A stretch of 64,000 nt of DNA from Cherax quadricarinatus (GCF_038502225.1 NC_091346.1:11272420-11336419), one strand, 5' to 3'. Numbered from the stretch's first letter, positions 21,664 through 32,367 are shown. Numbers and translations: made by a program. The notes: generated by a model not told the origin, from the sequence alone.

Positions 21664-22171
21664 ATGACTAAATTAATACATAGCATTAGAAATTTTCCTT
21701 ATGAAGAAAGATTGAAGACTCTTGAGTTACATTCACTTGTTAGACGAAGAATGAGGGGAGACCTGATCGAAGTGTATAAGTGGAAGATAGGTGTTAATAA
21801 AGGGGATGTTAATAAGGTCTTGAGGATATCTCTCCAAGAGAGAACCCGCAGTAATGGATTTAAATTAGATAAGTTTAGATTTAGAAAGGACATAGGAAAG
21901 TATTGGTTTGGAAATAGGGTAGTTGATGAGTGGAACAGTCTACCTAGTTGGGTTATTGAGGCTAGGACCTTGGGTAGTTTCAAATTTAGGATGGATAAGT
22001 ACATGAGTGGTAGGGGTTGGATTTGAGTGGGACTTGCACATCAGAGCTTATTTCTTTGGTAGCATTGAAAATTGGGTTGGGCAAATGTTTTGTTATTGGG
22101 ATGAATTGTAAAGGACCTGCCAAGTATGGGCCAACAGGCCTCCTGCAGTGTTCCTCCTTTCTTATGTTCTT
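21664..22171 (+). pseudogene. LINE D C-terminus and 3' UTR
   Basis: ORF 21664-22026 continues the RT C-terminal domain (RMRGDLIEVYKW, FGNRVVDEWNSLPSWVIEA) after the inserted repeat. The stop at 22024-22026 is followed by a 145-bp 3' UTR with GGGCCAACAGGCCTCCTGCA and the 3' terminus TTCTTATGTTCTT. Confidence 0.88.
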
Positions 22172-24650
22172 ATGATTAACCTCATCCTTCATAAATCCAT
22201 CTGCTGATATGTCAACTCCCAAATATCTGAAAACGTTCACTTCTTCCATACTACTCCTCCCCAATATGATATCCAATTTTTCTTTATCTAAATCATTTGA
22301 TACCCTTATCACCTTACTCTTTTCTATGTTCACTTTCAACTTTCTACCTTTACACACACTCCCAAACTCATCCACTAACCTTTGCAATTTTTCTTTAGAA
22401 TCTCCCATAAGCACAGTATCATCAGCAAAAAGTAACTGTGTCAATTCCCATTTTGTATTTAATTCCCCATAATTTAATCCCACCCCTCTCCCGAACACCC
22501 TAGCATTTACTTCTTTTACAACCCCATCTATAAATATATTAAACAACCATGGTGACATTACACATCCCTGTCTAAGACCTACTTTTACCGGGAAGTAGTC
22601 TCCCTCTCTTCTACACACCCTAACCTGAGCCTCACTATTCTCATAAAAGCTCTTTACAGCATTTAATAACTTACCACCTATTCCATATACTTGCAACATC
22701 TGCCACATTGCTCCCCTATCCACTCTATCATATGCCTTTCCGAAATCCATGAATGCAATAAAAACTTCCCTACCTTTATCTAAATACTGTTCACATATAG
22801 GCTTCAATGTAAACACTTGATCTACATATACCCTACTCACTCTAAAACCTCCTTGCTCATCCGCAATCCTACATTCTGTATTACCTCTATTTCTTTCAAT
22901 TATAACCCTACCGTACACTTTTCCTGGTATACTCAATAAACTTATTCCTCTACAATTTTTACAATCTCTTTTGTCCCCCTTCCCTTTATATAAAGGGACT
23001 ATACATGCTCTCCGCCAATCCCTAGGTACCTTCCCCTCTTTCATACATTTATTAAACAAAAGTACCAACCGCTCCAACACTATATCCCCCCCTGCTTTTA
23101 ACATTTCTGTCATGATCCCGTCAGTTCCAGCTGCTTTACCCCCTTTCATTCTACGTAATGCCTCACGCACCTCCCCCACACTCAAATCCTGTTCTTCTTC
23201 ACTCCTAAAAGATGGTATACCTCCCTGGCCAGTGCATGAAATTACCGCCTCCCTTTCTTCGTCGACATTTAAAAGTTCCTCAAAATATTCTCGCCATCTA
23301 CCTAATACCTCCATCTCTCCATCTACAAACTCCCCTACTCTGTTTTTAACTGACTAATCCATTCGTTCTCTAGGCTTTCTTAACTTGTTTATCTCACTCC
23401 AAAATTTTTTCTTATTTTCATTAAAATTTCTTGACAGTGCCTCTCCCACTCTATCATCTGCTCTGCTTTTGCACTCTCTCACCACTCTCTTCACCTTTCT
23501 TTTACTCTCCATATGCTCTACTCTTCTTATAACACTTCTGCTTTGTAAAAACCTCTCATAAGCTACCTTTTTCTCTTTTATCACGCCTTTCTTCATCATT
23601 CCACCAATCACTCCTCTTTCCTCCTGCCCCCACACTCCTATAACCACAAACTTCTGCCCCACATTCTAATACTGCATTTTTAAAACTATTCTAACCCTCT
23701 TCAACCCCCCACTACTCATTCTTGCACCAGCCCAACTTTCTGCCAATAGTTGCTTATATCTCACCCTAACTTCATCCTCTCTTAATTTATACACTTTCAC
23801 CTCCCTCTCGTTGTTGCCATTTCCCTCTTGTCCCATCTACCTCTACAACTAAATAATGATCCGATATAACAGTTGCCCCTCTATAAACGTGTACATCCTG
23901 GAGCCTACCCATCAACTTTTTATCCACCAATACATAATCTAACAAACTACTTTCATTACGTGCTACATCATACCTTGTATATTTATTTATCCTCTTTTTC
24001 ATAAAATATATATTACTTATTACTAAACCTCTTTCTACACATAGCTCAATTAAAGGCTCCCCATTTTCATTTACCCCTGGCACCCCAAATTTACCTACTA
24101 CTCCCTCCACAACATTTTTATCCACTTTAGCACTGAAATCCCCAACCACAAGTACTCTCACATTGGTTCAAAACTCCCCACGCATCCACTCAACATTTCC
24201 CAAAATCTCTCTCTCTCCTCTACACTTCTCTCTTCTCCAGGTGCATACACGCTTACTATAACCCACTTTTCACATCCAACCTTTATTTTACTCCACATAA
24301 TCCTTGAATTAATACATTTATAGTCCTTTTTATCCTGCCATAACTTATCCTTCAACATTATTGCTACTCCTTCTTCAGCTCTAACTCTATTTGAAACCCC
24401 TGACCTAATTCCATTTATTCCTCTCTATTGAAACTCTCCCACCCCCTTCAGCTTTGTTTCACTTAAAGCCAGGACATCCAGCTTCTTCTCATTCATAACA
24501 TCCACAATCATCTCTTTCTTATCATTTGCACAACATCCACGCACATTCAGACTTCCCACTTTGACAATTTTCTTCTTATTCTTTTTAGTAATCTTTACAG
24601 TAAAAGGGGTTACTAGCCCATTGTTCCCGGCATTTTAGTTGACTTTTACA
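22172..24650 (-). pseudogene. LINE C: endonuclease and reverse transcriptase
   Basis: Minus strand. From about 24635 an N-terminal piece reads KVGSLNVRGC and KKLDVLALSETKL (endonuclease start), continuing in 24358-24158 (GCEKWVIVSVYAPG) and 24161-23787 (VLVVGDFSAKV, DYVLVDKKL, VISDHYLV). A linker follows at 23662-23354, then the RT at 23314-22190 with GKAAGTDGI, ACIVPLYKGKGDK, CRGISLLSIPGKVYGRVI, VFIAFMDFGKAYDRVDR, GLRQGCVMSPWLFNIFID and TQLLFADDTVLM. Both catalytic aspartate boxes are present. Several stops and frameshifts (near 24430, 24160, 23660-23790, 23320-23354) make it inactive. The C-terminus continues at 17751-18286. Confidence 0.88.
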
Positions 24651-24900
24651 ACACGCATGGCTTACGGAGGAAAGATACTTATTCCACTTTCTCATTAATA
24701 TAAAAGGAAAAATAATAAAAACTAAAACAGTTAAGATAATTTCAAAGAAAACTCAGATGAGTGTGTATAAATAAACATGTACATGTATGTGTAGTGTGAC
24801 CTAAGTACCAAGATGTTCTTAGTACCAAGACGTACCTGTAATCTTGCATATTTATGAGACAGACAAAAGATACCAGCAATCCTACCATCATGTATATATA
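24651..24900. other. Unassigned spacer
   Basis: No recognisable ORF or repeat; becomes TA-rich just before the MITE. Confidence 0.5.
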
Positions 24901-25389
<489 letters not shown>

Positions 25390-25480
25390 AGTTTTCCCTG
25401 AGGTACGTTTATTGTCTTCTCTGAGGATGAGGGTCCCCATTCCAGCTATAGAGATGGTACTTCCCTATATTTTTAAAAAA

Positions 25481-25586
<106 letters not shown>

Positions 25587-25814
25587 ATAAATATATGAGA
25601 TAAATTTGGGCTGGATTTGTGTCTTTGCACTGAAAACAGATATAGAAACTTTATACAATTATTTAAAATTGTTTTAACTTTATCTACAAATTTAATAACG
25701 ATTCATTCTATATGTGGAAATTTTACAAGTTTGTTAGACACTAAAAATGTCTACATAAATAACTCATTCCCACCTTAACCTGAAATAAACATGTAATTAA
25801 TTGTTTAACACAAC
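25587..25814. other. Unassigned AT-rich spacer
   Basis: Nothing recognisable; ends at the 11-bp target duplication of LINE E (25815-25825). Confidence 0.5.
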
Positions 25815-26166
25815 TGTAACCTGTTCGTCGACAATTGTCTCCTCATACACATATCACCGACACGACACGGGACTCATATGGAATACGACGGACAGAGGAG
25901 AATTCATAAGGATTATCGACTGGACGAAGATTGGAAAACAGTGTGTGTTGTGTTCGCAAATCTGTGTTAGTTTACGCACAGATTAGCGTCATTCCTGGTG
26001 ATCCTTGAACTGTGTTCAGTGCTTCGGAGCAGTGAGCCACGAGAGGGTGGTGGCTACGGGCCCCGACTGGGGCTCTGAGCCTCACAGCTCTGCACCCAGT
26101 GTGGGCGGCTGTGAGGTCACAGGCGGCAGCTCTGCTGCTGGCTCTGTCCCCACACCTACAGTCGCC

Positions 26167-27942
26167 ATGACAGATCCAGGAGAGTGGCCTAAACGTTCCT
26201 TGGAATGCGGGGACGAGTTGGAGGACGACGTGGGGCAGGTGGGAGCCCCCACCAAGAAGGCCAAGGATGCAGTGGAGACTACTGTACCTACCAATTTGCC
26301 ACTAGGTCCGTCGGCAGCCCCTACCCAAGAAGACTTGCACCCCCAGATGGCCATAGGGGTCGTGGAAGGAAGCCAGGAGGATGTAGCTCCTCAAGTGGCA
26401 AGGATGGAGCCATCCCAGGTCCCTACACCAGTTGCCTTGGCCTCCACAGTGGATGGGGACTGGTTGACTCCACGTGGAAGGAGGAGTTCCCGCTCAGCTC
26501 GCGCACAAGCAACCAGGGCCTTCAACAAATTCAAGGTTCCCAACTACGGGTTTGTAAGGTATCTGGAAGGTCTCCCCCACCTCAAGTTCCGCTGCGAGTT
26601 CACTCTCAGGAACGAGGTTCTGGTCATTCCTCGGGACGAAGACTCTTACGAGGAGTTGAGGGGGCTGGTTGTGACCCATCCCAGCATGGTGGAACTGCTT
26701 GCTTCGGAGAAGGTGTACAAGGGGGTGCTTTTACACGTCCCTGTGCCCCTCCCACTAGACCCCATTTTGGAAGTGCCCAATATTGTCAAGGCGGAGCGAC
26801 TCACTGCAACGGTGAACAAGGTGCCCACCCGCCAGGTGCTGATCCACCACAAAGGTCCACTTCCCACGCACCTGGACCTTGGAGTCTGGGGAAGATTCAA
26901 GACCCGACCGTACCTGTCAGGCCCAGTACAATGCTTCAACTGCCAGGGGTTCAATCATATTTCAGCCACCTGCCAGCGAGAGAAGAAGTGTGGTGTGTGC
27001 AGCAAGGCACACGACTCGAAGGACTGCATTGCACTCCTCAAACATCCACCTGGCGAAGCCCTTCGGCCAGAGCCCAAGTGTGCCAACTGCTCGAAGAGGC
27101 ACCATGCCTGGAACCGGAGCTGTCCTGTGATGGTGCAGCACTGGCAGCAGGTTCGTCATCGGAACGACCCGACAGCCCCGACGCCACCCAGCCTTGGAAC
27201 TGCCCAGCAACAGTCAGCATGGGCTCCAATCACGGTTCCCCGGATACCGCAGGAGGGCAATACCAGCGAGTTCCCAGCACTGGGCTCCCAGCGGTGGCAT
27301 CAGAGGGCAGACACTGGTTTGCAGCAGCGCGGTCAACTGCGGCGTCAGATGGCAAGGTGGCCAAGAAGGCAGAATCATTGGGAAAAACAGCCACAGGCCA
27401 GGCACACTGCCCAGCAGGTCCCAGCTGGGCACCAATATTCCCTGCCATACGGCCAGCAGGCCTCTTCCCAAGGACAGGCCCCTACTGTGAGCGGCCAGCG
27501 TCAGGCAGAGGTTCCCCGCCAGGGGACTTGGAAGCCCATGGCCACTCATGCCGGGCCCAGGGTGCACCCAGCTTATGCTGCTGCAGTGTCGATAGCCACC
27601 CAGACATACCCAGTGACCCAGCCCCGCCTCGACGGGTCGTCCAGCTCAATGCCTGCAGAGGTAATGGTCGAATCCTTTCCGGATCGACTGAAGAAAACCA
27701 TCGGGGTCATCTCAGCGCTCCTCTGTCGCCTGCTGCCGTCGGCAGAGGACAGGGGCGCCTGCAGGCAGCTCCTGTCATGGATGCTGGGCGTGGTCCTACT
27801 GGACAGGAAAGACTCAATGGAACTTCAAGCCATCATCCAGGAGTCCTTCCAGTCTGTGATGGAGGAGGCCCCGGAGTCGCCAACAACGGACGACGAGTCC
27901 CAGGCAGAGATGGAATCAGTGAGCCACCTCTGCGGCCCTTGA
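26167..27942 (+). CDS. LINE E ORF1: Gag-like protein with three zinc knuckles
   Basis: 591 codons from the first in-frame ATG (MTDPGEWPKRS); the frame is open back to 26005 without another ATG. The N-terminal 120 residues are acidic and low-complexity. A basic patch (RGRRSSRSARAQATRAFNKF) leads to an RRM-like or ORF1-core region. Three knuckles follow at about residues 255-325: CFNCQGFNHISATC, CGVCSKAHDSKDC and CANCSKRHHAWNRSC. A Gln-rich and Pro-rich tail completes it. Such proteins coat the element RNA and carry it to the nucleus. It overlaps ORF2 by up to 166 nt. The 3-knuckle layout is typical of I/Jockey/R1 ORF1 proteins. Confidence 0.9.
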   Translation: MTDPGEWPKRSLECGDELEDDVGQVGAPTKKAKDAVETTVPTNLPLGPSAAPTQEDLHPQMAIGVVEGSQEDVAPQVARMEPSQVPTPVALASTVDGDWLTPRGRRSSRSARAQATRAFNKFKVPNYGFVRYLEGLPHLKFRCEFTLRNEVLVIPRDEDSYEELRGLVVTHPSMVELLASEKVYKGVLLHVPVPLPLDPILEVPNIVKAERLTATVNKVPTRQVLIHHKGPLPTHLDLGVWGRFKTRPYLSGPVQCFNCQGFNHISATCQREKKCGVCSKAHDSKDCIALLKHPPGEALRPEPKCANCSKRHHAWNRSCPVMVQHWQQVRHRNDPTAPTPPSLGTAQQQSAWAPITVPRIPQEGNTSEFPALGSQRWHQRADTGLQQRGQLRRQMARWPRRQNHWEKQPQARHTAQQVPAGHQYSLPYGQQASSQGQAPTVSGQRQAEVPRQGTWKPMATHAGPRVHPAYAAAVSIATQTYPVTQPRLDGSSSSMPAEVMVESFPDRLKKTIGVISALLCRLLPSAEDRGACRQLLSWMLGVVLLDRKDSMELQAIIQESFQSVMEEAPESPTTDDESQAEMESVSHLCGP

Positions 27943-30900
27943 AGATCCTCCAGTGGAACATTTGTGGGCTGCAGCGGAAAATTCACTTAGTGATTGAAGC
28001 TGCAGTTCAGGATGAGGTTGATGTCTTCCTGTTTCAGGAGACACTCACCGATTTGTCACGTCAAATGCAGCCACGTATTCCGGGATTCTCTGCCTACCTT
28101 CAGCGCCTGGAAGGGACTGGCAGGGGCACGGCGATCTACGTCAGGACCACTATCCCTCATTCAATCTCCACTGACCCCATCGACTGTGGGGAGGGCGTAG
28201 AGGTTCAGGCTGTCACCCTACACCTGGCAGATGGACCTCTCGTGGTTTACAATATTTACAGAAGCTCTAGGTACACCCTTGACATCTCAGAAGTGGCAGC
28301 ACTCGCCCCACGGGAGGGTCTTGTTGTGGCTGGGGATGTCAATGCCCACCACCCAATACTTTCTTCTGTCTCTCCTACCAACGCAGCTGGGAGGCACCTT
28401 GCGGCTGTGCTGGAGGAGGTCCCTGAGATCGCCCTCCTCAATAATGGTGAGCCAACCCATCACTATGGTGGCCGCTTGGATGTCACACTCATCTCTAGGC
28501 GGTTGCTCTCGAGCGCTAGATGGGAGGTCCACCCCCGTCTCACCAGTGATCACTTTGCAGTGGTCACTACGCTGATGGTCCAGAGGTGCTCTCCCCCCAC
28601 ACCTACCCCCAGATGGAATCTAAAAAAGGCCGACTGGCAGTGCTTCCAGGAGGTCATTGAGCGTTGGTGGGCGGAGTCTCCCCTTCCAGACGACCCAGAT
28701 GAGGCGGCTGAAAGCTTGCAGGTGGCCTTCACATGTGCAGCTGAGGCAGCAATACCTAAGATTACAGGCGGAGGGTCATATAAACGTGACTGGTGGTTTT
28801 ACGATGAGGACATCAGGGAACAGAACCACCGCATCAATGTTGTACGCAAGATGCATAGGCGTAATCCCACGGTTGAGTCCATGCGTCTGCTCAGGGAAGT
28901 GGTGCGGCATGCACGCCATGTCTCACACAGGGTCCGGCAGGCTAAATGGTTCGAGTGGTGTGCCTCCTTCAGCTACTCCTCCACCTTATCTGAGATTTGG
29001 ACCAAGTTACGATTGGCCACTGGGCAGCGTCGCAGTGTGGCTCGGTTGCACCCAGACCCCGCAACGGAGGCAGAGCGTCTGGTGGACCTATTCACCTCCA
29101 GAGCGGCCATGGCTCAACTGCCTCAGGATCTCCAGGACCTCCAAGCCACCCTCCTTCCTAGAAGGGTGATGGTGATCCAAGCAGCATGCCAGGCTGGGGA
29201 TGTCACGGATGAAGACTTCACCGACCAGGAGCTCCAGGCAGCCTTCACATCTCATCGAGACACTGCTCCGGGGCATGATGGTATCACCTATGGCATGATC
29301 ACTCGGTCTGGCCATTCTGGACATTCAGCTGTCCTGGGAGTCATCAACCAGACTTGGCGAGCTGGCAAACTCCCTGTCGTATGGAAGGAGGCTGACATCA
29401 TACCGATTCCTAAGCCTGGGGATCCTGGCAGTGTGAGACCCATCTCCCTCACCAGTTGCATCTCGAAGGTGTCTGAAAGGATGGTGTTGGAGCGCCTGAG
29501 GTGGAAGCTTGGCCCTCCTCATAAACACCTCTATGGCTTCACCAGAGGAGTGGGCACTTTCGAAAGCCTTACCACTCTACTGACCGGCATTGGGTCGGAC
29601 GCCCAAGCCCACATTGTCGTCTTTCTTGACCTCGAGAAAGCTTTTGAGCTAGCCAGTGCACCTGCCATCCTCTCACTCTTGGCCCGCAGGGGGATTAAAG
29701 GCAGGCTGCTTTCATGGCTTCGTTCCTATCTCCAGGACAGGCGGGCCCGGGTGCGCTTCCAGGGGCATTCCTCTTCTCTCAAGACCCTGGACAACGGCAC
29801 TCCACAGGGCGGGGTGCTTAGTCCCACCCTGTTCAATGTACTGATGCATCAGCTGGTGTGCCTGCCTTTCTCCAGAGGGACCATCCTCCTCAGCTATGCC
29901 GATGACCTGGCACTTGTCGTACCTAGGAAGCGCCGGCTTTTGCAGCGTGCCCAGGAGGCCCTCGATCTGCTGGCTTCCACCTGCCGTCACTTGGGACTCA
30001 AGATATCTGCAGCAAAATCCAAAGCCATGATCCTTCGCACCAAGGTGCCCAGTCAGAGGCTGCGGGTCCTGGGCATCGACCTGGAGTGGGTTCACAGTTA
30101 TAGGTACCTTGGCATCTACATTGACAGGCACCTCACCTTCCAGAAACATGTGCGCCACATTAAAGAGAGGGCTCTGCAGAGGGTCAGGGCATTGAGTGCC
30201 ATGGCCAACCCTAGGGTTGGGGCCAGCCTCGAGGTCATGAGGTTGTTCTACATCCAGGCAATACGTTCCCTCGTTGACTATGGGGCACTTGCTCTGGTTC
30301 ACGCCAGACCCACAAACATCAAATCCCTCTGTGTCATCCAGAACACAGCTGTACGGGCCATGCTGGGGGCTCCTAGGTGGGCCAATGCAGTGGCTCTGAA
30401 CCTTGAGGTGCAGCTACAGCCTCTTGAAGACAGGATCCAACTGGTAGCTGCCAGGAGGATTGCAAAGTATCTCCGACTCCCAGGGGCTGACAAACTGATG
30501 AGAGATTTACGGGTCCGCCAGGGACAGGTCATTCCACTGCATCCCGGCCGCCGATGGATGTGGTCGGTAGCAGATGCCACACAGAAGCTCTTGCCCATGA
30601 CATTGCTCCAGGCGGGAGGCTGCGACAGACTGGCAGCGAACTACACGGTGCCACCCCCCTGGGCACCAGAGCTGTTTGCGGTGAGCTGGACAACCCTACC
30701 AGACAGCAAGAGGCATTGCACCCGGGACATTCTGCACCACCTTGCCTCGGCTAGCATTGTGGGTGCGGAAGGCCCAGGGAGTGTGCCATATTACACTGAT
30801 GGCTCCAGAGACCCAGTGGCAGGCCGCACAGCTGCTGGGATGTTCCACAGCAATCTGACAGCAGGTTGGCGCCTCCCAGACCATTGCACCATCCTCCAGG

Positions 30901-31622
30901 CCGAACTCTTTGCCATCCAACAAGCTCTGCGGCATGCTCTTTCAGACCATCAGCATCCCCCCATCATCCACGTTGATTCCAAGGCAGCAATCCAAGCGCT
31001 TATGCACAGAGAGCCAAAGGACAACATACACTTAATCACATCCATCCGGGGTGACCTGCAGACTCTCATGGCCCAGGGTCGCAGGGCTACCATCAACTGG
31101 ATCCCGAGCCATGTGGGTATCCCTGGCAATGATGCTGCAGATGAGGCTGCTAGGACTGCAACCCTCGAGGCACAGCCACATGCTGCGATCTCCATCAGCC
31201 TCAGCCAGATTGCGCTGTTAGCTGCTGGTGCAGCGAGGCGCCCATTCCCTGATCCTGGGGATTCACGGAGCCTCTGTTGGTATGTCAGGGCGACCCACAG
31301 GGTGCCCCCTCCAAGTCTTCGGACACAGTCCAGGGAACTGAGGGTGCATATCCACCGCCTACGCTTAGGGTATCCCACCACTGCCCGGATTGTTGAACGG
31401 GCACGAGAGGAGCTCTGTGCCCATTGTGACCGAATGGTTCCGCAGCCCTTGGTGCACTACCTGTTAGACTGCCCGGCTACGATGCCCCTTCGCCGTAGAC
31501 ACTTCCCAATGACCCCAGTAGGGCAGACCCGAGAGAATGAGGCAGCACATCTTGTGTACTTAGCTGTCAGGGACTTGGAAACCTTACTTCCAGTCCTTGC
31601 ATGTCATCCACCCCCCCGCTGA
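27777..31622 (+). CDS. LINE E ORF2: endonuclease, reverse transcriptase, RNase H
   Basis: 1281 codons from the ATG at 27777, in the -1 frame relative to ORF1; the true start could also be a -1 frameshift within the overlap. Endonuclease: LKILQWNICG, VFLFQETL, VVAGDVNAHH and SDHFAVV. RT: ADIIPIPKPGDPGSVRPISLTS, HIVVFLDLEKAF (catalytic D), NGTPQGGVLSPTLFN and LLSYADDLALVV (YADD). RNase H: VPYYTDGSRD, LQAELFAIQQAL, IIHVDSKAAIQ and IPGNDAADEAA give the D-E-D-D set. The C-terminus carries LCAHCDRMVPQPLVHYLLDC, a CCHC knuckle. Together these perform target-primed reverse transcription and RNA removal. No lesion is seen. Confidence 0.93.
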   Translation: MDAGRGPTGQERLNGTSSHHPGVLPVCDGGGPGVANNGRRVPGRDGISEPPLRPLKILQWNICGLQRKIHLVIEAAVQDEVDVFLFQETLTDLSRQMQPRIPGFSAYLQRLEGTGRGTAIYVRTTIPHSISTDPIDCGEGVEVQAVTLHLADGPLVVYNIYRSSRYTLDISEVAALAPREGLVVAGDVNAHHPILSSVSPTNAAGRHLAAVLEEVPEIALLNNGEPTHHYGGRLDVTLISRRLLSSARWEVHPRLTSDHFAVVTTLMVQRCSPPTPTPRWNLKKADWQCFQEVIERWWAESPLPDDPDEAAESLQVAFTCAAEAAIPKITGGGSYKRDWWFYDEDIREQNHRINVVRKMHRRNPTVESMRLLREVVRHARHVSHRVRQAKWFEWCASFSYSSTLSEIWTKLRLATGQRRSVARLHPDPATEAERLVDLFTSRAAMAQLPQDLQDLQATLLPRRVMVIQAACQAGDVTDEDFTDQELQAAFTSHRDTAPGHDGITYGMITRSGHSGHSAVLGVINQTWRAGKLPVVWKEADIIPIPKPGDPGSVRPISLTSCISKVSERMVLERLRWKLGPPHKHLYGFTRGVGTFESLTTLLTGIGSDAQAHIVVFLDLEKAFELASAPAILSLLARRGIKGRLLSWLRSYLQDRRARVRFQGHSSSLKTLDNGTPQGGVLSPTLFNVLMHQLVCLPFSRGTILLSYADDLALVVPRKRRLLQRAQEALDLLASTCRHLGLKISAAKSKAMILRTKVPSQRLRVLGIDLEWVHSYRYLGIYIDRHLTFQKHVRHIKERALQRVRALSAMANPRVGASLEVMRLFYIQAIRSLVDYGALALVHARPTNIKSLCVIQNTAVRAMLGAPRWANAVALNLEVQLQPLEDRIQLVAARRIAKYLRLPGADKLMRDLRVRQGQVIPLHPGRRWMWSVADATQKLLPMTLLQAGGCDRLAANYTVPPPWAPELFAVSWTTLPDSKRHCTRDILHHLASASIVGAEGPGSVPYYTDGSRDPVAGRTAAGMFHSNLTAGWRLPDHCTILQAELFAIQQALRHALSDHQHPPIIHVDSKAAIQALMHREPKDNIHLITSIRGDLQTLMAQGRRATINWIPSHVGIPGNDAADEAARTATLEAQPHAAISISLSQIALLAAGAARRPFPDPGDSRSLCWYVRATHRVPPPSLRTQSRELRVHIHRLRLGYPTTARIVERAREELCAHCDRMVPQPLVHYLLDCPATMPLRRRHFPMTPVGQTRENEAAHLVYLAVRDLETLLPVLACHPPPR

Positions 31623-31871
31623 AGTTGTTGCGAGGGCCTGCTTTGGGCCTCCATTGCACTGCACACCAGCCACTGTTAGTGCACACTGACGTTTGGTACG
31701 TCATCTGGCCATAGGGCCGGTGAGGTACCCCCCCCTTCCTGCTGAAGACCTGCCACACAGGTGCAAGTAACGATGGATGTCACTTCCCTACCCGGGGAGC
31801 CAATGCCGGGTCACCAAAATGGAAGAGACCCGGGCCGGGATTACCGGCGAATCAAATAGAATAGAATAGAA
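31623..31871 (+). other. LINE E 3' UTR and tail
   Basis: Contains GGGAGCCAATGCCGGGTCACC, GACCCGGGCCGGGATTACCG and the (AATAG)n tail. Related in sequence to the end of the next element. Confidence 0.8.
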
Positions 31872-31882
31872 TGTAACCTGTT

Positions 31883-32356
31883 GCATCGACACCATGCCCA
31901 GTCCTTCTAGGGTAGGGTAGGTGCCTGAGCCCGAGCCTTAAGTAACTCTTCTAGGGTAGGGTAGGTGCCTGAGCCCGAGCCTTAAGTAACTCTTCTAGGG
32001 TAGGGTAGGTGCCTGAGCCCGAGCCCTAAGTAACTCTTCTAGGGTAGGGTAGGTGCCTGAGCCCGAGCCCTAAGTAACTCTTCTAGGGTAGGGTAGGTGC
32101 CTGAGCCCGAGCCTTTAGCTCACAAGACTGTCATCCTCATTACCCCCCTTGGGGCGGGGATGGCAGACCAGAGAGGCCTAGCTTGTGGCTAGGCCTGGGG
32201 ACAGTTGGTCCCAAAGATGAGGAGGTACTTGTACCTCCTCCCATGGGAGACTTAGGTCTCAGACACTCCCTAAAGAGGGAGCCCAGGCCGGGCCACCACT
32301 TGGAAAAGGCCCGGGCCGGGAGAATACCGGAGAATCTTTAATAATACTAATAATAA
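31883..32356 (+). mobile_element. 3' end of a LINE E relative inserted at the same target site
   Basis: Its last part (GGCCCGGGCCGGGAGAATACC, then GGAGAATCTT and an AATAATA tail) parallels the LINE E 3' end. It lies between the second and third copies of TGTAACCTGTT (31872-31882 and 32357-32367). It has no coding sequence. Confidence 0.75.
31903..32116 (+). repeat. 44-45 bp tandem repeat, about 4.8 copies
   Basis: Unit contains CTTCTAGGGTAGGGTAGGTG and CCTGAGCCCGAGCC. The copies are nearly identical, differing at a T/C position in CCTTAAG/CCCTAAG. Confidence 0.92.
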
Positions 32357-32367
32357 TGTAACCTGTT

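Larger units (their letters stand above)
18287..22171 (+). mobile_element. LINE D inserted in LINE C
   Basis: A CR1/L2-like LINE lacking ORF1, split by a repeat at 20767-21663. Its 3' end is CTCCTTTCTTATGTTCTT, followed by the target duplication ATGATTA. Pieces of one polyprotein are recognisable: apurinic-type endonuclease (18361-19020), linker, RT (19700-20400), thumb and C-terminal region (20411-20766, 21664-22026). It carries at least four in-frame stops and one frameshift, so it is dead. Confidence 0.9.
25826..31871 (+). mobile_element. LINE E: apparently intact full-length I-like LINE
   Basis: About 6.05 kb bounded by the 11-bp duplication TGTAACCTGTT (25815-25825 and 31872-31882). It has a 5' UTR of about 340 bp to the first ATG, ORF1 with zinc knuckles, ORF2 with endonuclease, RT, RNase H and a final zinc knuckle, and a 3' UTR of about 250 bp ending in (AATAG)n. 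No stop or frameshift interrupts either ORF, and all catalytic residues I checked are present. RNase H after the RT places it with the I-type group (I, Nimb, LOA and relatives). Base composition is clearly more GC-rich than its surroundings. It could be recently mobile. Confidence 0.9.

Noticed and set aside
22971..23357. Plus-strand ORF of 128 codons
   Set aside because: Shadow of the LINE C reverse transcriptase on the minus strand.
26205..31622. A single 1805-residue protein
   Set aside because: The N-terminal 520 residues overlap ORF1 in another frame and have no domain; ORF2 proper fits from 27777. Kept as a finding, not as a gene.
31903..32116. Telomere-like TAGGG repeats
   Set aside because: TAGGGTAGGG occurs only as part of a 44-45 bp unit; it is not a run of TTAGG or TTAGGG.
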